The notes under the pieces are model-generated. The model was not told the DNA's origin. It saw only the letters and a program-made list of their open reading frames with translations, and ran no database searches. A stretch of DNA of 64,000 nucleotides from the NCBI GenBank assembly GCA_946612115.1, contig CAMOEI010000002.1, positions 103,956-167,955 on the forward strand. The letters run 5' to 3'. Below, one piece after another: positions 10,060 to 19,180 of this stretch (its first letter is position 1; every line of letters starts with the position of its first letter). Origin of the DNA: an uncultured Caryophanales bacterium. Lineage in GTDB: Bacteria; Bacillota_I; Bacilli_A; RFN20; CAG-826. A program made the position numbers and the translations under genes.

Positions 10060-10671
10060 ATGTCTAACTTGAAAGATCTGACTGACGAAGAGTTAGTTTC
10101 CATGTGTAAGCTTGGGAAGTCTGAAGCGGAACTCGAGCTTTATAACCGTTATTTGATACATTCAAAGAAGATGGCAGGCGATATTTATTATAATTACGCC
10201 GCAGCATGCAATATTGAGTTCGAAGACCTCGTGTCGATCGGACTTTTTTCTTTTTATAACGCTGTTTTAAAGTTTAGAATGTCACATTCGTTTTTCAAAT
10301 ATTGGAAAAAGATTGCTTATTACGAAATGATGAATGAAGTTAAATCTCAATCGATTTCTTATATTCTTGAAGATACGACTGCAAAGATGCTTGGTTTTGA
10401 TGAAAGCATTCATTATGAATTATTTGCGTCTAATGATATTAGCCAGGCTGAACTAGAAAGAAAACGTAAAATCGCCTTCGAAGATGCATGTAAAGAATTA
10501 AGCAATGACAATAGCCCACTAGATCCGCTAGCAATTGACGTTTTTCTTTTGTATTTAGATGGCTATAACTTTAAGGAAATTTCCAAAAAGTTATCTATTA
10601 AATATTGCGCTGTTCGTCGTATTCATTCTCAAGTAGTCGATATACTGAAAGGTCTATTAGCAAAGAAATAA
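10060..10671 (+). CDS. RNA polymerase sigma factor, SigH-like
   Basis: LTDEELVSMCKLGKSEAELELYNRY...FEDLVSIGLFSFYNAVLKF (sigma region 2), C-terminal HTH; syntenic with cysS-rlmB. Confidence 0.7.
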   Translation: MSNLKDLTDEELVSMCKLGKSEAELELYNRYLIHSKKMAGDIYYNYAAACNIEFEDLVSIGLFSFYNAVLKFRMSHSFFKYWKKIAYYEMMNEVKSQSISYILEDTTAKMLGFDESIHYELFASNDISQAELERKRKIAFEDACKELSNDNSPLDPLAIDVFLLYLDGYNFKEISKKLSIKYCAVRRIHSQVVDILKGLLAKK

Positions 10672-10690
10672 TTTTATAACATTAAAAAGA

Positions 10691-10699
10691 TGTTATAAT
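10691..10699 (+). promoter_or_regulatory. Extended -10 promoter directly abutting the ecfA1 start codon
   Basis: TGTTATAAT, 7 nt before ATG 10707. Confidence 0.55.
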
Positions 10700-10706
10700 T
10701 AACGAC

Positions 10707-11522
10707 ATGAAAAATGTTGTCGTTAATAAATTAAACTTTTCATACGATAAGGAAACTGAAGTCTTAAAAGACGTCAGTTTAGAAATCGAAAAAGGTCAAT
10801 ATGTTTCAATTGTTGGACATAATGGTAGTGGAAAGAGCACCTTAGGGAAACTCCTCATTGGTTTATTAACACCTAAAAGTGGAGATATAACGATTTGTGG
10901 TCTCCCATTAAATAAAGACAACATTAATGAGATTAGAAGTAAAGTTGCGATTGTTTTCCAAAATCCCGATAACCAATTTATTGGGGCTACAGTAGAAGAT
11001 GATATTGCCTTTTCTTTAGAAAATCAGAACATAGACCGTAAAAAGATGCCTGAATTAATTAAAAAGGCTGCTAGCGATGTTGGAATGATTGATTTTCTAA
11101 CTAAAGAACCTAGTTATCTTTCTGGAGGCCAAAAGCAAAGAGTAGCTATTGCGGATTCATTAGTGAGAAATCCAGAAATACTAATTCTTGATGAAGCCAC
11201 CAGCATGCTTGACCCTTCAGGCAAAGAAGAGATTACTCGATTAATCTTAGAACTCAAAAAGAAAAATAAAGACTTAACTATTATCTCCATTACACACGAT
11301 ATTGAAGAAGCGTATAAAAGCGATCATATTATTTTGATTCAAAATGGAGAAGTCGTTTTAAGCTTGCCTCCAAAAGAATTATTTAATTCATATGAATTAA
11401 TTGAGAAATATCATCTTGATATTCCTTTTGAAGTGAAATTAAAAAAGGCACTTATTGATAATGGCTATAAAGTTGATGAAGAGTCTAGCTTAGACGAATT
11501 AGGAGAATTATTATGCCGATAA
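10707..11522 (+). CDS. ecfA1: Energy-coupling factor transporter ATPase EcfA1
   Basis: GHNGSGKST, VFQNPDNQFIGATVEDDIAF, LSGGQKQRVAIA. Confidence 0.92.
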   Translation: MKNVVVNKLNFSYDKETEVLKDVSLEIEKGQYVSIVGHNGSGKSTLGKLLIGLLTPKSGDITICGLPLNKDNINEIRSKVAIVFQNPDNQFIGATVEDDIAFSLENQNIDRKKMPELIKKAASDVGMIDFLTKEPSYLSGGQKQRVAIADSLVRNPEILILDEATSMLDPSGKEEITRLILELKKKNKDLTIISITHDIEEAYKSDHIILIQNGEVVLSLPPKELFNSYELIEKYHLDIPFEVKLKKALIDNGYKVDEESSLDELGELLCR

Positions 11523-12361
11523 AAGTTAATAATCTCTCTTATATCTATCTTCCTAAGACTCCAAACGAGACCAAAGCATTGAATAATGTTTCTTTAGAAA
11601 TCCCTAATGGTCAAATTACTGCGATAGTTGGCCACACTGGTAGTGGTAAATCCACTTTGATTCAAACATTTAATCAATTAATTAAACCATCTAGCGGATT
11701 TGTTAATATCGATGACAAATTTGTTGTTGAATCGAGTAAGAAAAAGAATAAAAAGATTAAGGATTTGAGGAAATATTTATCTATTGTCTTCCAATTTCCA
11801 GAATATCAATTATTTGAAGAAACAGTTGAAAAAGATGTTGCTTATGGTTTGAAAAACTTTGGGTTGAAAGAACCAGAAGCAATTATTAAGGCACATGAAG
11901 CTTTAAAACAAGTTGGAATTAATGAATCTTTCTACTTGAGGTCTCCATTTGAATTATCTGGAGGAGAAAAAAGACGTGTCGCAATCGCAGGAATAATTGT
12001 TTTAGATCCACAAATTATTGTTTTAGATGAGCCTACAGCAGGACTTGATCCTGAGGGCAGTAAAACCATATTAGATTTAATTCTTTCTTTGAAGAAAGAA
12101 GGTAAAACAATTATCTTAGTTACTCATGATATGAACATCGTTCAATCATATTGTGATAACGTTGTTGTTTTAAATAAAGGCGAATTAGTTTTTCAAGGAA
12201 CTCCTAGTGAATTGTTCTCTACAGATGTTTCAAGGTTTTCTATCGAAATTCCTCCTTTATATGCCTTTTGTCAGTCTTTAAAACAAAAAGGACTCAATCT
12301 TGATATATCTAAAATTCAATCTATCGAAGACTTAATGTCTCAAATTAAGGAGAAAAGATGA
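11513..12361 (+). CDS. ecfA2: Energy-coupling factor transporter ATPase EcfA2
   Basis: GHTGSGKST, VFQFPEYQLFEETVEKDVAYG, LSGGEKRRVAIAGI; TGA stop. Confidence 0.92.
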   Translation: MPIKVNNLSYIYLPKTPNETKALNNVSLEIPNGQITAIVGHTGSGKSTLIQTFNQLIKPSSGFVNIDDKFVVESSKKKNKKIKDLRKYLSIVFQFPEYQLFEETVEKDVAYGLKNFGLKEPEAIIKAHEALKQVGINESFYLRSPFELSGGEKRRVAIAGIIVLDPQIIVLDEPTAGLDPEGSKTILDLILSLKKEGKTIILVTHDMNIVQSYCDNVVVLNKGELVFQGTPSELFSTDVSRFSIEIPPLYAFCQSLKQKGLNLDISKIQSIEDLMSQIKEKR

Positions 12362-13242
12362 ATAACTTAACGTTTGGTCGATATTCTCCTTATGATACCT
12401 TTGTTCATCGTTTAGATCCTAGAACCAAAATCTTAATGATGATTCTTTTGATGGTGGCAATTTTCTTGCAAATTCCTACCTGGTCGACAACATTAATACT
12501 TTCTGGATTGGTTTTGTTATTTTTAGTTATTGTCATGATTACATCCAAGATTAAAATTAAAGACTTTTTCAAAAGCTTATCTGCGATGTGGATCATGATT
12601 ATCTTATTGATAATCGTTTATGTCTTTATCCCTAATCCAAACTATAACCCTGCACATATTGTGTTTAAAATTGGAACATATGGAGTGAATTATGACGCTT
12701 TTTATCAAGGCGGATATATTATTTTGCGCTTGGTTTTGATGGTTATGCTTACAATGATATTAACTAGCACTACAAAACCTATGGATTTAACCTATGCACT
12801 TGAATGGTATATGACTCCTTTAAAGCTAGTTAAGTTCCCTATTCATATAGTAGCGATGACTTTAAGCATTGCTTTAAGATTTATTCCTACTTTATTAGAT
12901 GAAACTAATAGGATTATTAAAGCACAAGCTTCTAGGGGAGTTGATTATAATACTATGAATCCAATTAAAAAGATTGGTTCTTTGTTATCGCTTATTATTC
13001 CATTATTTGTTTCTGCAATTAATAGAAGTGAAGAACTCTCTAATGCCATGGAAGCTCGTGGCTATGATCCATATGGAAAAAGAACAAGATATCGTAAATT
13101 ATCTTTTAGATGGATTGATTTGATTGCCTTTATTGTTGTATTAGCCATTTTTGGTGGAATTTTAACATTAAGAATCATGGTAGCATGTGGCTATAATGTT
13201 GATTTGATTTATTGGATTTTCGGTGCAAAACCGCTATTTTAA
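12358..13242 (+). CDS. ecfT: Energy-coupling factor transporter transmembrane protein EcfT
   Basis: HRLDPRTKILMMI; AQASRGVDY; AMEARGYDP; several TM segments; overlaps ecfA2. Confidence 0.92.
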   Translation: MNNLTFGRYSPYDTFVHRLDPRTKILMMILLMVAIFLQIPTWSTTLILSGLVLLFLVIVMITSKIKIKDFFKSLSAMWIMIILLIIVYVFIPNPNYNPAHIVFKIGTYGVNYDAFYQGGYIILRLVLMVMLTMILTSTTKPMDLTYALEWYMTPLKLVKFPIHIVAMTLSIALRFIPTLLDETNRIIKAQASRGVDYNTMNPIKKIGSLLSLIIPLFVSAINRSEELSNAMEARGYDPYGKRTRYRKLSFRWIDLIAFIVVLAIFGGILTLRIMVACGYNVDLIYWIFGAKPLF

Positions 13243-13251
13243 TGGAAAATT

Positions 13252-13986
13252 ATGAGAATTTTAGCAACTGTTTCATATAAAGGAACAAACTATTATGGAT
13301 GGCAAAAGCAACCAAATCAAATAACTATTCAAGAGACGATTGAAACTGTTTTTTCACAATATTTTAACGAGCCAATTTCTGTAGTAGCGTCTGGTAGAAC
13401 TGATGCTGGAGTTCACGCTATTGGACAACGATTCCATTTTGATGTAAATAGAGACAACATTGATCTTTCAAGAGCGTTATATTCGTTAAATCGTATGCTT
13501 CCTGTAGATATAAAACTTGAAAATTTTCAAGAAGTGGATTCAGATTTCCACGCTAGATTTGATGCGAAAACAAAAACATATGCCTATTCTATTTCTAACG
13601 TTTCTAAGGACCCATTTTTTAACGATATTCATTTTATTTATCCCTATCCATTTGACGAAGAAACCTTTTCTGATGCGTTAACCCACTTTATTGGAGTACA
13701 TAATTTTAAAAATTTCACTTCTAAAGAGGAAGATGAGGACAATTTTGTTCGTGATATTAAGTCAATTGTTGTTGAAAAGACTGATTTGATTTATCAAGTT
13801 AAGCTAAAAGGCACTGGTTTTATGCGATATATGATTAGGTTTATTATTGGTGCTGCGTTAGATGTAATGAACGGTAAATACACTGTCGAAGATATCGATA
13901 ATGCTTTAAAAGATGATTCACCAAGACATATTTTTTCATCTAAAGCACCAGCCTGTGGTTTGTTTTTATTAGATGTTGAGTATTAA
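13252..13986 (+). CDS. truA: tRNA pseudouridine(38-40) synthase TruA
   Basis: VSYKGTNYYGWQKQPNQITIQ; SGRTDAGVHAIGQ; GTGFMRYMIR. Confidence 0.95.
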   Translation: MRILATVSYKGTNYYGWQKQPNQITIQETIETVFSQYFNEPISVVASGRTDAGVHAIGQRFHFDVNRDNIDLSRALYSLNRMLPVDIKLENFQEVDSDFHARFDAKTKTYAYSISNVSKDPFFNDIHFIYPYPFDEETFSDALTHFIGVHNFKNFTSKEEDEDNFVRDIKSIVVEKTDLIYQVKLKGTGFMRYMIRFIIGAALDVMNGKYTVEDIDNALKDDSPRHIFSSKAPACGLFLLDVEY

Positions 13987-14044
13987 ATCTTTAATCTCAA
14001 AATGTCTTGTGTTATAGTTTTTAGCGGAAAAAAGAGGAAATTTT

Positions 14045-14752
14045 ATGGGAAGAGCACACGAAGTAAGAGCTAAAGCGATGGCCGCAACTGCTGCAGCCAG
14101 AAGTGCATTATTTATGAGAGCCAGTAAAGAAATTTACATGGCTGCAAAAAGTGGTGTCCCTGATCCAGATAGCAACCTTGCACTTAGAAGTGCTGTTGAA
14201 AAATGGAAGAGTCAACACGTTACTAAAGATGTTATTGAAAGAGCTATTCAAAAAGCTAAGGGTGGCTCTGCTGAATCTTATGAAGAAGGAAGATATGAAG
14301 CTTTCGGTCCAGGTGGAAGCTTATTCATTATCGATACATTAACTGATAACTCTAATAGAGCGTTAGTCGAGGTTAGAACTGCGATTACCAAAAAAGGTGG
14401 TCACTTAGGAAGTACTATTTTCAATTTTACCCAAGCTGGAGTTTTAGATTTTGCTGGAAATAATAGAGATGAAGTCGAAGAAACCTTAATTTTAAGTGAT
14501 GTCGATGTTCAAGAAGTCACTGAAGAAGACGGAATTATTGAAGTAGTCGTTGCTCCTGAAGCATTTGCTAAAGCAAGAGAAGTTCTCAACGGCATGGGTG
14601 TTACCGAATTTGAAACAGCAGAAATTACCTTCTTACCAAATGATCCTGTAGAACTAACAGATCCTGAAGATAAGAGAAAATTTGACGAATTATGCGATAT
14701 GCTTGATGAACTTCAAGATGTTCAAAACGTCTATCACAACGTTAAATTATAA
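14045..14752 (+). CDS. yebC: YebC/PmpR family protein (TACO1-like)
   Basis: GRAHEVRAKAMAATAAARSALFMRASKEIYMAAKSG.PDPDSN; YEGRYEAFGPGG. Confidence 0.92.
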   Translation: MGRAHEVRAKAMAATAAARSALFMRASKEIYMAAKSGVPDPDSNLALRSAVEKWKSQHVTKDVIERAIQKAKGGSAESYEEGRYEAFGPGGSLFIIDTLTDNSNRALVEVRTAITKKGGHLGSTIFNFTQAGVLDFAGNNRDEVEETLILSDVDVQEVTEEDGIIEVVVAPEAFAKAREVLNGMGVTEFETAEITFLPNDPVELTDPEDKRKFDELCDMLDELQDVQNVYHNVKL

Positions 14753-14774
14753 TTCTTGCTTAAATCAAAACTAA

Positions 14775-14803
14775 AAAATGGCGGTTCGACCGTCATTTTT
14801 TTT
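14775..14803 (+). terminator. Rho-independent terminator after yebC
   Basis: AATGGCGG-TTCG-ACCGTCATT + T8. Confidence 0.8.
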
Positions 14804-14893
14804 AATGTTGATTAATTCTCAGAATTACTATTTATTAATAAAAAAATTTTGGTTAATTTTTTAAAAATTCCGAAAAATCGCCCTATTAAAAAA

Positions 14894-15005
14894 TGAGGAC
14901 ACTCAGTAAAAAGTGTCCATCTCTTGATCTCTAGCGTGTTCTCTATAGAGAGCTCGCTATTTATAGTAAACCATGGCTCTAGACATTTGTCAATGAGTGT
15001 CCTCA
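14894..15005. repeat. 112-bp element bounded by perfect 12-bp terminal inverted repeats (possible MITE, solo transposon end or structured RNA)
   Basis: TGAGGACACTCA (14894-14905) ... TGAGTGTCCTCA (14994-15005); internal AGTGTCC (14912-14918); nested dyad TAGCG-tgt-TCTCTATAGAGA-gct-CGCTA. Confidence 0.6.
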
Positions 15006-15179
15006 AATTTAATTATTGCATTTTCACTATATAGAATAAAGTGAACGATAGAATATTCTTTAGTCATAAAATCTTTTTACCTTATTTATTAAATAAATAA
15101 AAATGTTTACATAATTCAATTCTAAACAATTAATAAAATAATTAATTGATTTAATTTTGTGAAAATAATATTATTTTAC

Positions 15180-15235
15180 TCGGCACTAGCCAAAAATTAA
15201 TGAAGTCCCCGGTAAGGAATAAGTTAGTTTGGTAA
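15180..15235 (+). ncRNA. Candidate ribosomal protein L13 leader (rplM autoregulatory leader)
   Basis: GCACTAGCC...TGAAGTCCCCGGTAAGG...GTTTGGTAAAGGAGG directly upstream of rplM; resembles the Firmicutes L13 leader from memory, not checked against a covariance model. Confidence 0.5.
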
Positions 15236-15252
15236 AGGAGGATTAAAATTGT

Positions 15253-15693
15253 ATGCAACGTCAAACTACTATTGCAAAAGCAAATGAAATCCAAAGAAAA
15301 TGGTATGTCGTCGATGCCGCTGACAAACCATTAGGAAGATTAGTCTCCCAAGTTGCTCAAATTTTAACAGGAAAGGTGAAACCAATTTGGACACCAAATG
15401 TTGATTGCGGTGATTACGTCATTGTTATCAATGCTGCTAAAGTTAAGCTCACAGGTGACAAAGTCAACAATAAAAAATATTACAACGTGTCTGGTTATGA
15501 TGGTGGTCTTAGAACAAGAACTGCCGGAACCATGCTCAAAGAATTCCCTTGTGAAATGATTGAGAGAAGTGTTCACGGTATGGTGCCAAAAGGACGCCTT
15601 GGTAGACAAATTGAAAAGAAATTATTCGTCTATGCTGGACCAGAACACAAACACGAAGCTCAAAAACCAGAAGTTTTAGAGCTCAAATTCTAA
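15253..15693 (+). CDS. rplM: 50S ribosomal protein L13
   Basis: [40 protein letters not shown]. Confidence 0.97.
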   Translation: MQRQTTIAKANEIQRKWYVVDAADKPLGRLVSQVAQILTGKVKPIWTPNVDCGDYVIVINAAKVKLTGDKVNNKKYYNVSGYDGGLRTRTAGTMLKEFPCEMIERSVHGMVPKGRLGRQIEKKLFVYAGPEHKHEAQKPEVLELKF

Positions 15694-15708
15694 GAGAGGA
15701 GATAAACA

Positions 15709-16110
15709 ATGGCTACAAAGAAAGAATCAGTCCAATACTACGGTACTGGTAGAAGAAAATCATCTGTCGCACGCGTTTATGTCGTCGCTGGAAAAGGTAA
15801 CATTGTCGTCAATGGCCGAGATGTTAATGAATATATGCCATTTGCCACATTAGTGATGGATTTAAAGCAACCACTCGTGTTAACCGGAACTGAAGGAAAA
15901 TACGATGTTCACGCTCAAGTTCAAGGTGGTGGATTCACTGGTCAAGCCGGTGCAATCAGATTAGGCATCACCCGCGCTTTACTTGAAACTGGATGCGATC
16001 GTAAAGTTTTAAAGACTGCTGGTTTGATTACCAGAGATTCCCGCCGCAAGGAGAGAAAGAAATACGGTCTTAAAGCTGCTAGAAGAGCACCACAATTCTC
16101 TAAGCGTTAA
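15709..16110 (+). CDS. rpsI: 30S ribosomal protein S9
   Basis: [51 protein letters not shown]. Confidence 0.98.
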   Translation: MATKKESVQYYGTGRRKSSVARVYVVAGKGNIVVNGRDVNEYMPFATLVMDLKQPLVLTGTEGKYDVHAQVQGGGFTGQAGAIRLGITRALLETGCDRKVLKTAGLITRDSRRKERKKYGLKAARRAPQFSKR

Positions 16111-16151
16111 TCTTTGTTTGATATCTTTGATATCAGATACCAAGACAAAAA

Positions 16152-16195
16152 TAATAGGAAGCACAGCTTATCACGTGCTTCCTTATTTTGTTTTT
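16152..16195 (+). terminator. Rho-independent terminator after rpsI
   Basis: AGGAAGCAC...GTGCTTCCT + T-rich tail. Confidence 0.85.
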
Positions 16196-16268
16196 AGAGG
16201 TAAAAAAATGAGTAAATAATATGTTGATAATTATTTATTCATATTGTATATTATTTAAGCGCGTATTT

Positions 16269-16345
<77 letters not shown>

Positions 16346-16398
16346 AATTCGCACAAAAATTGGCCCGTTAAGGGCTTTATTAATTAAGAACACTACAA

Positions 16399-16473
16399 GG
16401 ACACTTAGTTCAGCGGGAGAACGCTTCCTTCACACGGAAGAGGTCACAGGTTCGATCCCTGTAGTGTCCACCA
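16399..16473 (+). tRNA. tRNA-Val (CAC)
   Basis: GGACACT/AGTGTCC acceptor, CTTCC-TTCACAC-GGAAG anticodon arm, GGTTCGATCCC, CCA. Confidence 0.93.
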
Positions 16474-16479
16474 AAAAAT

Positions 16480-16555
16480 GCCGTCTTAGCTCAATTGGCA
16501 GAGCAACTGATTTGTAATCAGTAGGTTGTTGGTTCGATTCCGATAGACGGCACCA
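16480..16555 (+). tRNA. tRNA-Thr (TGT)
   Basis: GCCGTCT/AGACGGC acceptor, CTGAT-TTGTAAT-CAG anticodon arm, GGTTCGATTCC, CCA. Confidence 0.97.
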
Positions 16556-16565
16556 CATGAAATAT

Positions 16566-16593
16566 AAAGAGGATTAATCCTCTTTTAATTTTT
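16566..16593 (+). terminator. Terminator of the tRNA cluster
   Basis: AAAGAGGATTAATCCTCTTTTAATTTTT. Confidence 0.8.
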
Positions 16594-16620
16594 CTAATTT
16601 CTGAGAGTATAATTATAAAT

Positions 16621-17259
16621 ATGTTTAGGAAAAAGTTTTTATTTATGGCGGCAGTTTCTTCATTATTATGTGGATGTCGTGATCAGGTTGATTTTGAAAC
16701 CTATTATCGCAATGCGTGTAAAAGATTTGAAGAGCGAGTGGAAATAGATAAAAACTGCGATATCGACTTTGTTGGAGACTCTATTACTGAAAGATATAAT
16801 TTAGAGAAATATTACCCTAACTATAAAGTGGCGAATCGAGGGATTTCTGGAGACACTACAGACATGCTTTTAACTAGAATGGAGATCTCCTCAATTCTAT
16901 TAGAACCTAAAGTTATTAATTTATTAATCGGGACTAATAATTTAAATACTTGTATGAATAATTATGAATATATTTTGCAAGGGTTTAAAAATAATCTCCC
17001 GAACACTAAAGTGGTGGTGAATTCAATTCTTCCAAGAAGAGGAGTGGAATATTATCAAAAGATTATTAACAATAATAATAAAATCAAAGCTTTAGCGGAA
17101 GCCTATGGATATACTTACGTAGATTTATATCCTAACTTTATGAAAAACGGCAAACTCAATGAAATGTTATTCGCTGATGGGTTGCATCTTAACTCTAAAG
17201 GCTATCAAATAATGAGTGATGTTTTATTGCCAGTATTTACCGATTTATTAAATAGTTAA
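16621..17259 (+). CDS. SGNH/GDSL hydrolase lipoprotein
   Basis: Lipobox (SSLLCGC); FVGDSITER (block I), NRGISGDTT, LLIGTNNL, ADGLHLNSKGY (block V). Confidence 0.85.
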   Translation: MFRKKFLFMAAVSSLLCGCRDQVDFETYYRNACKRFEERVEIDKNCDIDFVGDSITERYNLEKYYPNYKVANRGISGDTTDMLLTRMEISSILLEPKVINLLIGTNNLNTCMNNYEYILQGFKNNLPNTKVVVNSILPRRGVEYYQKIINNNNKIKALAEAYGYTYVDLYPNFMKNGKLNEMLFADGLHLNSKGYQIMSDVLLPVFTDLLNS

Positions 17260-17304
17260 AAATATGTGTGATTTATTATTATCTATATAATAAAATATAC
17301 ACAC

Positions 17305-17389
17305 GCAGCTATGGCGGAACTGGTAGACGCGCTAGACTTAGAATCTAGTTCCGAGAGGAGTGCATGTTCGATTCATGTTAGCTGCACCA
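17305..17389 (+). tRNA. tRNA-Leu (TAG)
   Basis: GCAGCTA/TAGCTGC acceptor, CTAGA-CTTAGAA-TCTAG anticodon arm, variable arm, CCA. Confidence 0.96.
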
Positions 17390-17401
17390 AATAATTAATT
17401 A

Positions 17402-17424
17402 AAGCACCTACTTGGGTGCTTTTA
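17402..17424 (+). terminator. Terminator after tRNA-Leu
   Basis: AAAGCACCTACTTGGGTGCTTTT. Confidence 0.8.
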
Positions 17425-17451
17425 ATGTGCGTATATGCTAAAATATATCTG

Positions 17452-18216
17452 ATGAAAATCTCTAAAATTAAAGTCTATAAAAAGAAGGTTTCAATCTTTG
17501 TTGATAAGAAAAAAATCGACATTGATAAAAGTGTTTATCCAAACTTTTATTTATATGAAGGTAAGGAGTTATCTTCTAAAGAACTAAAAGAAATCGAAAA
17601 TGCGAATAGCAATGTCAAACTTCTGTCTTATGCGATGAAATTAAGACAAAAGTCTCTCATCAGCGAATATAAGTTAAGAGAAAAGTTGTACGCTAAAGAG
17701 GCGAATAAAAAAGATGTCGATTATGTCGTTAAAACGATGAAGAGTTATGATTTGATTAACGATGAAGCTTTAGCAAGCGATTATTTAGAGTATTATAATT
17801 CTTTGAATTATGGAAAAAACAAAATCACCGCGAAATTAAGCGAAAAAGGAATATTTGAGGAATATATCGCTAAACTTAAATTTCCAGCCTCTATTGAGCG
17901 GAAAAAGGCCAAGAATCTTCTTCCTAAACTCGAAAAGAAATATGAGAAATATAATTCGAGTAGTAAAAAGCAACATATCTATAACGCTTATATTCAACAA
18001 GGCTTTGATATCGATGTCGCTAAAGAGATGACTGGTCTAGTCAAAGAAAGTAGTCCAAAAGAAGAATTTACAAAGTTAAAATCTGACTATAATAAAGTGA
18101 AAAATAGACTTTCTCGTAAATACCAAAAGAAAGAATTAAAACAAAAATGCATCCAAGCATTAATGCAAAAAGGATATCGATTAAACGATATTATTAAAGT
18201 TGTGGAGGGAAATTAA
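17452..18216 (+). CDS. recX: Regulatory protein RecX
   Basis: MKISKIKVYKKKVSIFVDKKK...AMKLRQKSLISEYKLREKL, DYLEYYNSLNYGKNKITAKLSEKGI; repeated three-helix pattern; start moved to 17452. Confidence 0.82.
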   Translation: MKISKIKVYKKKVSIFVDKKKIDIDKSVYPNFYLYEGKELSSKELKEIENANSNVKLLSYAMKLRQKSLISEYKLREKLYAKEANKKDVDYVVKTMKSYDLINDEALASDYLEYYNSLNYGKNKITAKLSEKGIFEEYIAKLKFPASIERKKAKNLLPKLEKKYEKYNSSSKKQHIYNAYIQQGFDIDVAKEMTGLVKESSPKEEFTKLKSDYNKVKNRLSRKYQKKELKQKCIQALMQKGYRLNDIIKVVEGN

Positions 18217-18217
18217 G

Positions 18218-19153
18218 ATGAAGTTTATTAAAGAATTAAAAGATGGTGATCGCTTAATTTTACAAGCTCTTGTGGGGCAAGTCTCTCAAGGGACAAATAA
18301 ATCAGGAAGTGCTTATCTTAATGTCGAATTAAGAGACGCCAGTGGGGCGATGAACTGTAAGAAATGGGAAGTTGAAGATAGTGATAAAGATGTTTTAATA
18401 GCAGGAAATATCGTTGAAGTTCAACTTGAATGTTTAACTTATAATGATTCTTTACAAGGAAAAATCTTAAAAGCTCTCCCTATAAATATTGATGATGTTG
18501 ATGTCACTAGATTTATCAAGGCTCCTCCAATTCCAAAAGAAGAATTAGTTGCTAGATTTAATAAAATAGTGGACTCTGTTAAAGAACCTACCTTAAAGAA
18601 ATATATTGATTATTTCATAAAGAAATTTGGTAACACAATTTATGTCGCTCCCGCTGCTAGTAGTGTTCATCACGAATTTTCTAGTGGATTACTTATGCAT
18701 AGTGTCTCTTTAGCGGAACACGCTGATTATTTTGCAAATTATTATCCTAATCTAGATCGTGACTTACTCGTTACAGGTGCCTTATTACACGACTTTGGAA
18801 AGATGATCGAATTAGAAGGACCAAGTGTTTATCACTATACTTTAGAAGGTAAATTACTCGGTCATATCTCCATAATGTGTGCGGAAATAAGAATCGCCAC
18901 CAAAGAGATGAATATTGAAGGTGAATACCCAATCTTATTAGAACATATGATTTTATCTCATCATGGGCAACTTGAATTCGGTTCTCCAGTGATGCCTTTA
19001 ACTAAAGAAGCTTTACTACTTTCAATGATTGATAATTTAGATAGTAAGATGCTTGTATTAGATAAAGCTTATGAAGAAGTTAAACCTGGTGAATTCACTC
19101 AAAAGGTTTATCCATTAGATAATCGAACATTCTATAAAGCGAAAAATAAGTAA
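18218..19153 (+). CDS. yhaM: 3'-5' exoribonuclease YhaM family (OB fold + HD domain)
   Basis: OB-fold N-terminus; AASSVHHEFSSGLLMHSVSLAEHA, LLHDFGKMIE, HMILSHHGQLEFGSPV. Confidence 0.9.
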   Translation: MKFIKELKDGDRLILQALVGQVSQGTNKSGSAYLNVELRDASGAMNCKKWEVEDSDKDVLIAGNIVEVQLECLTYNDSLQGKILKALPINIDDVDVTRFIKAPPIPKEELVARFNKIVDSVKEPTLKKYIDYFIKKFGNTIYVAPAASSVHHEFSSGLLMHSVSLAEHADYFANYYPNLDRDLLVTGALLHDFGKMIELEGPSVYHYTLEGKLLGHISIMCAEIRIATKEMNIEGEYPILLEHMILSHHGQLEFGSPVMPLTKEALLLSMIDNLDSKMLVLDKAYEEVKPGEFTQKVYPLDNRTFYKAKNK

Positions 19154-19156
19154 GAA

Positions 19157-19180
19157 AAAAGCCATAAGGGCTTTTCTTTT
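19157..19180. terminator. Bidirectional terminator between yhaM and sirtuin gene
   Basis: AAAAGCCataaGGGCTTTT. Confidence 0.75.

Noticed and set aside
11513-12361. Possible use of genetic code 4 (TGA = Trp), given mollicute-like gene content
   Set aside because: Tryptophan is encoded by TGG throughout, and ecfA2, ribU and the S8 gene ending at 60582 terminate at TGA at sensible family C-termini; code 11 fits.
14812-15006. 64-aa minus-strand ORF over the inverted-repeat element
   Set aside because: Composition and overlap with the palindromic element indicate a chance frame.
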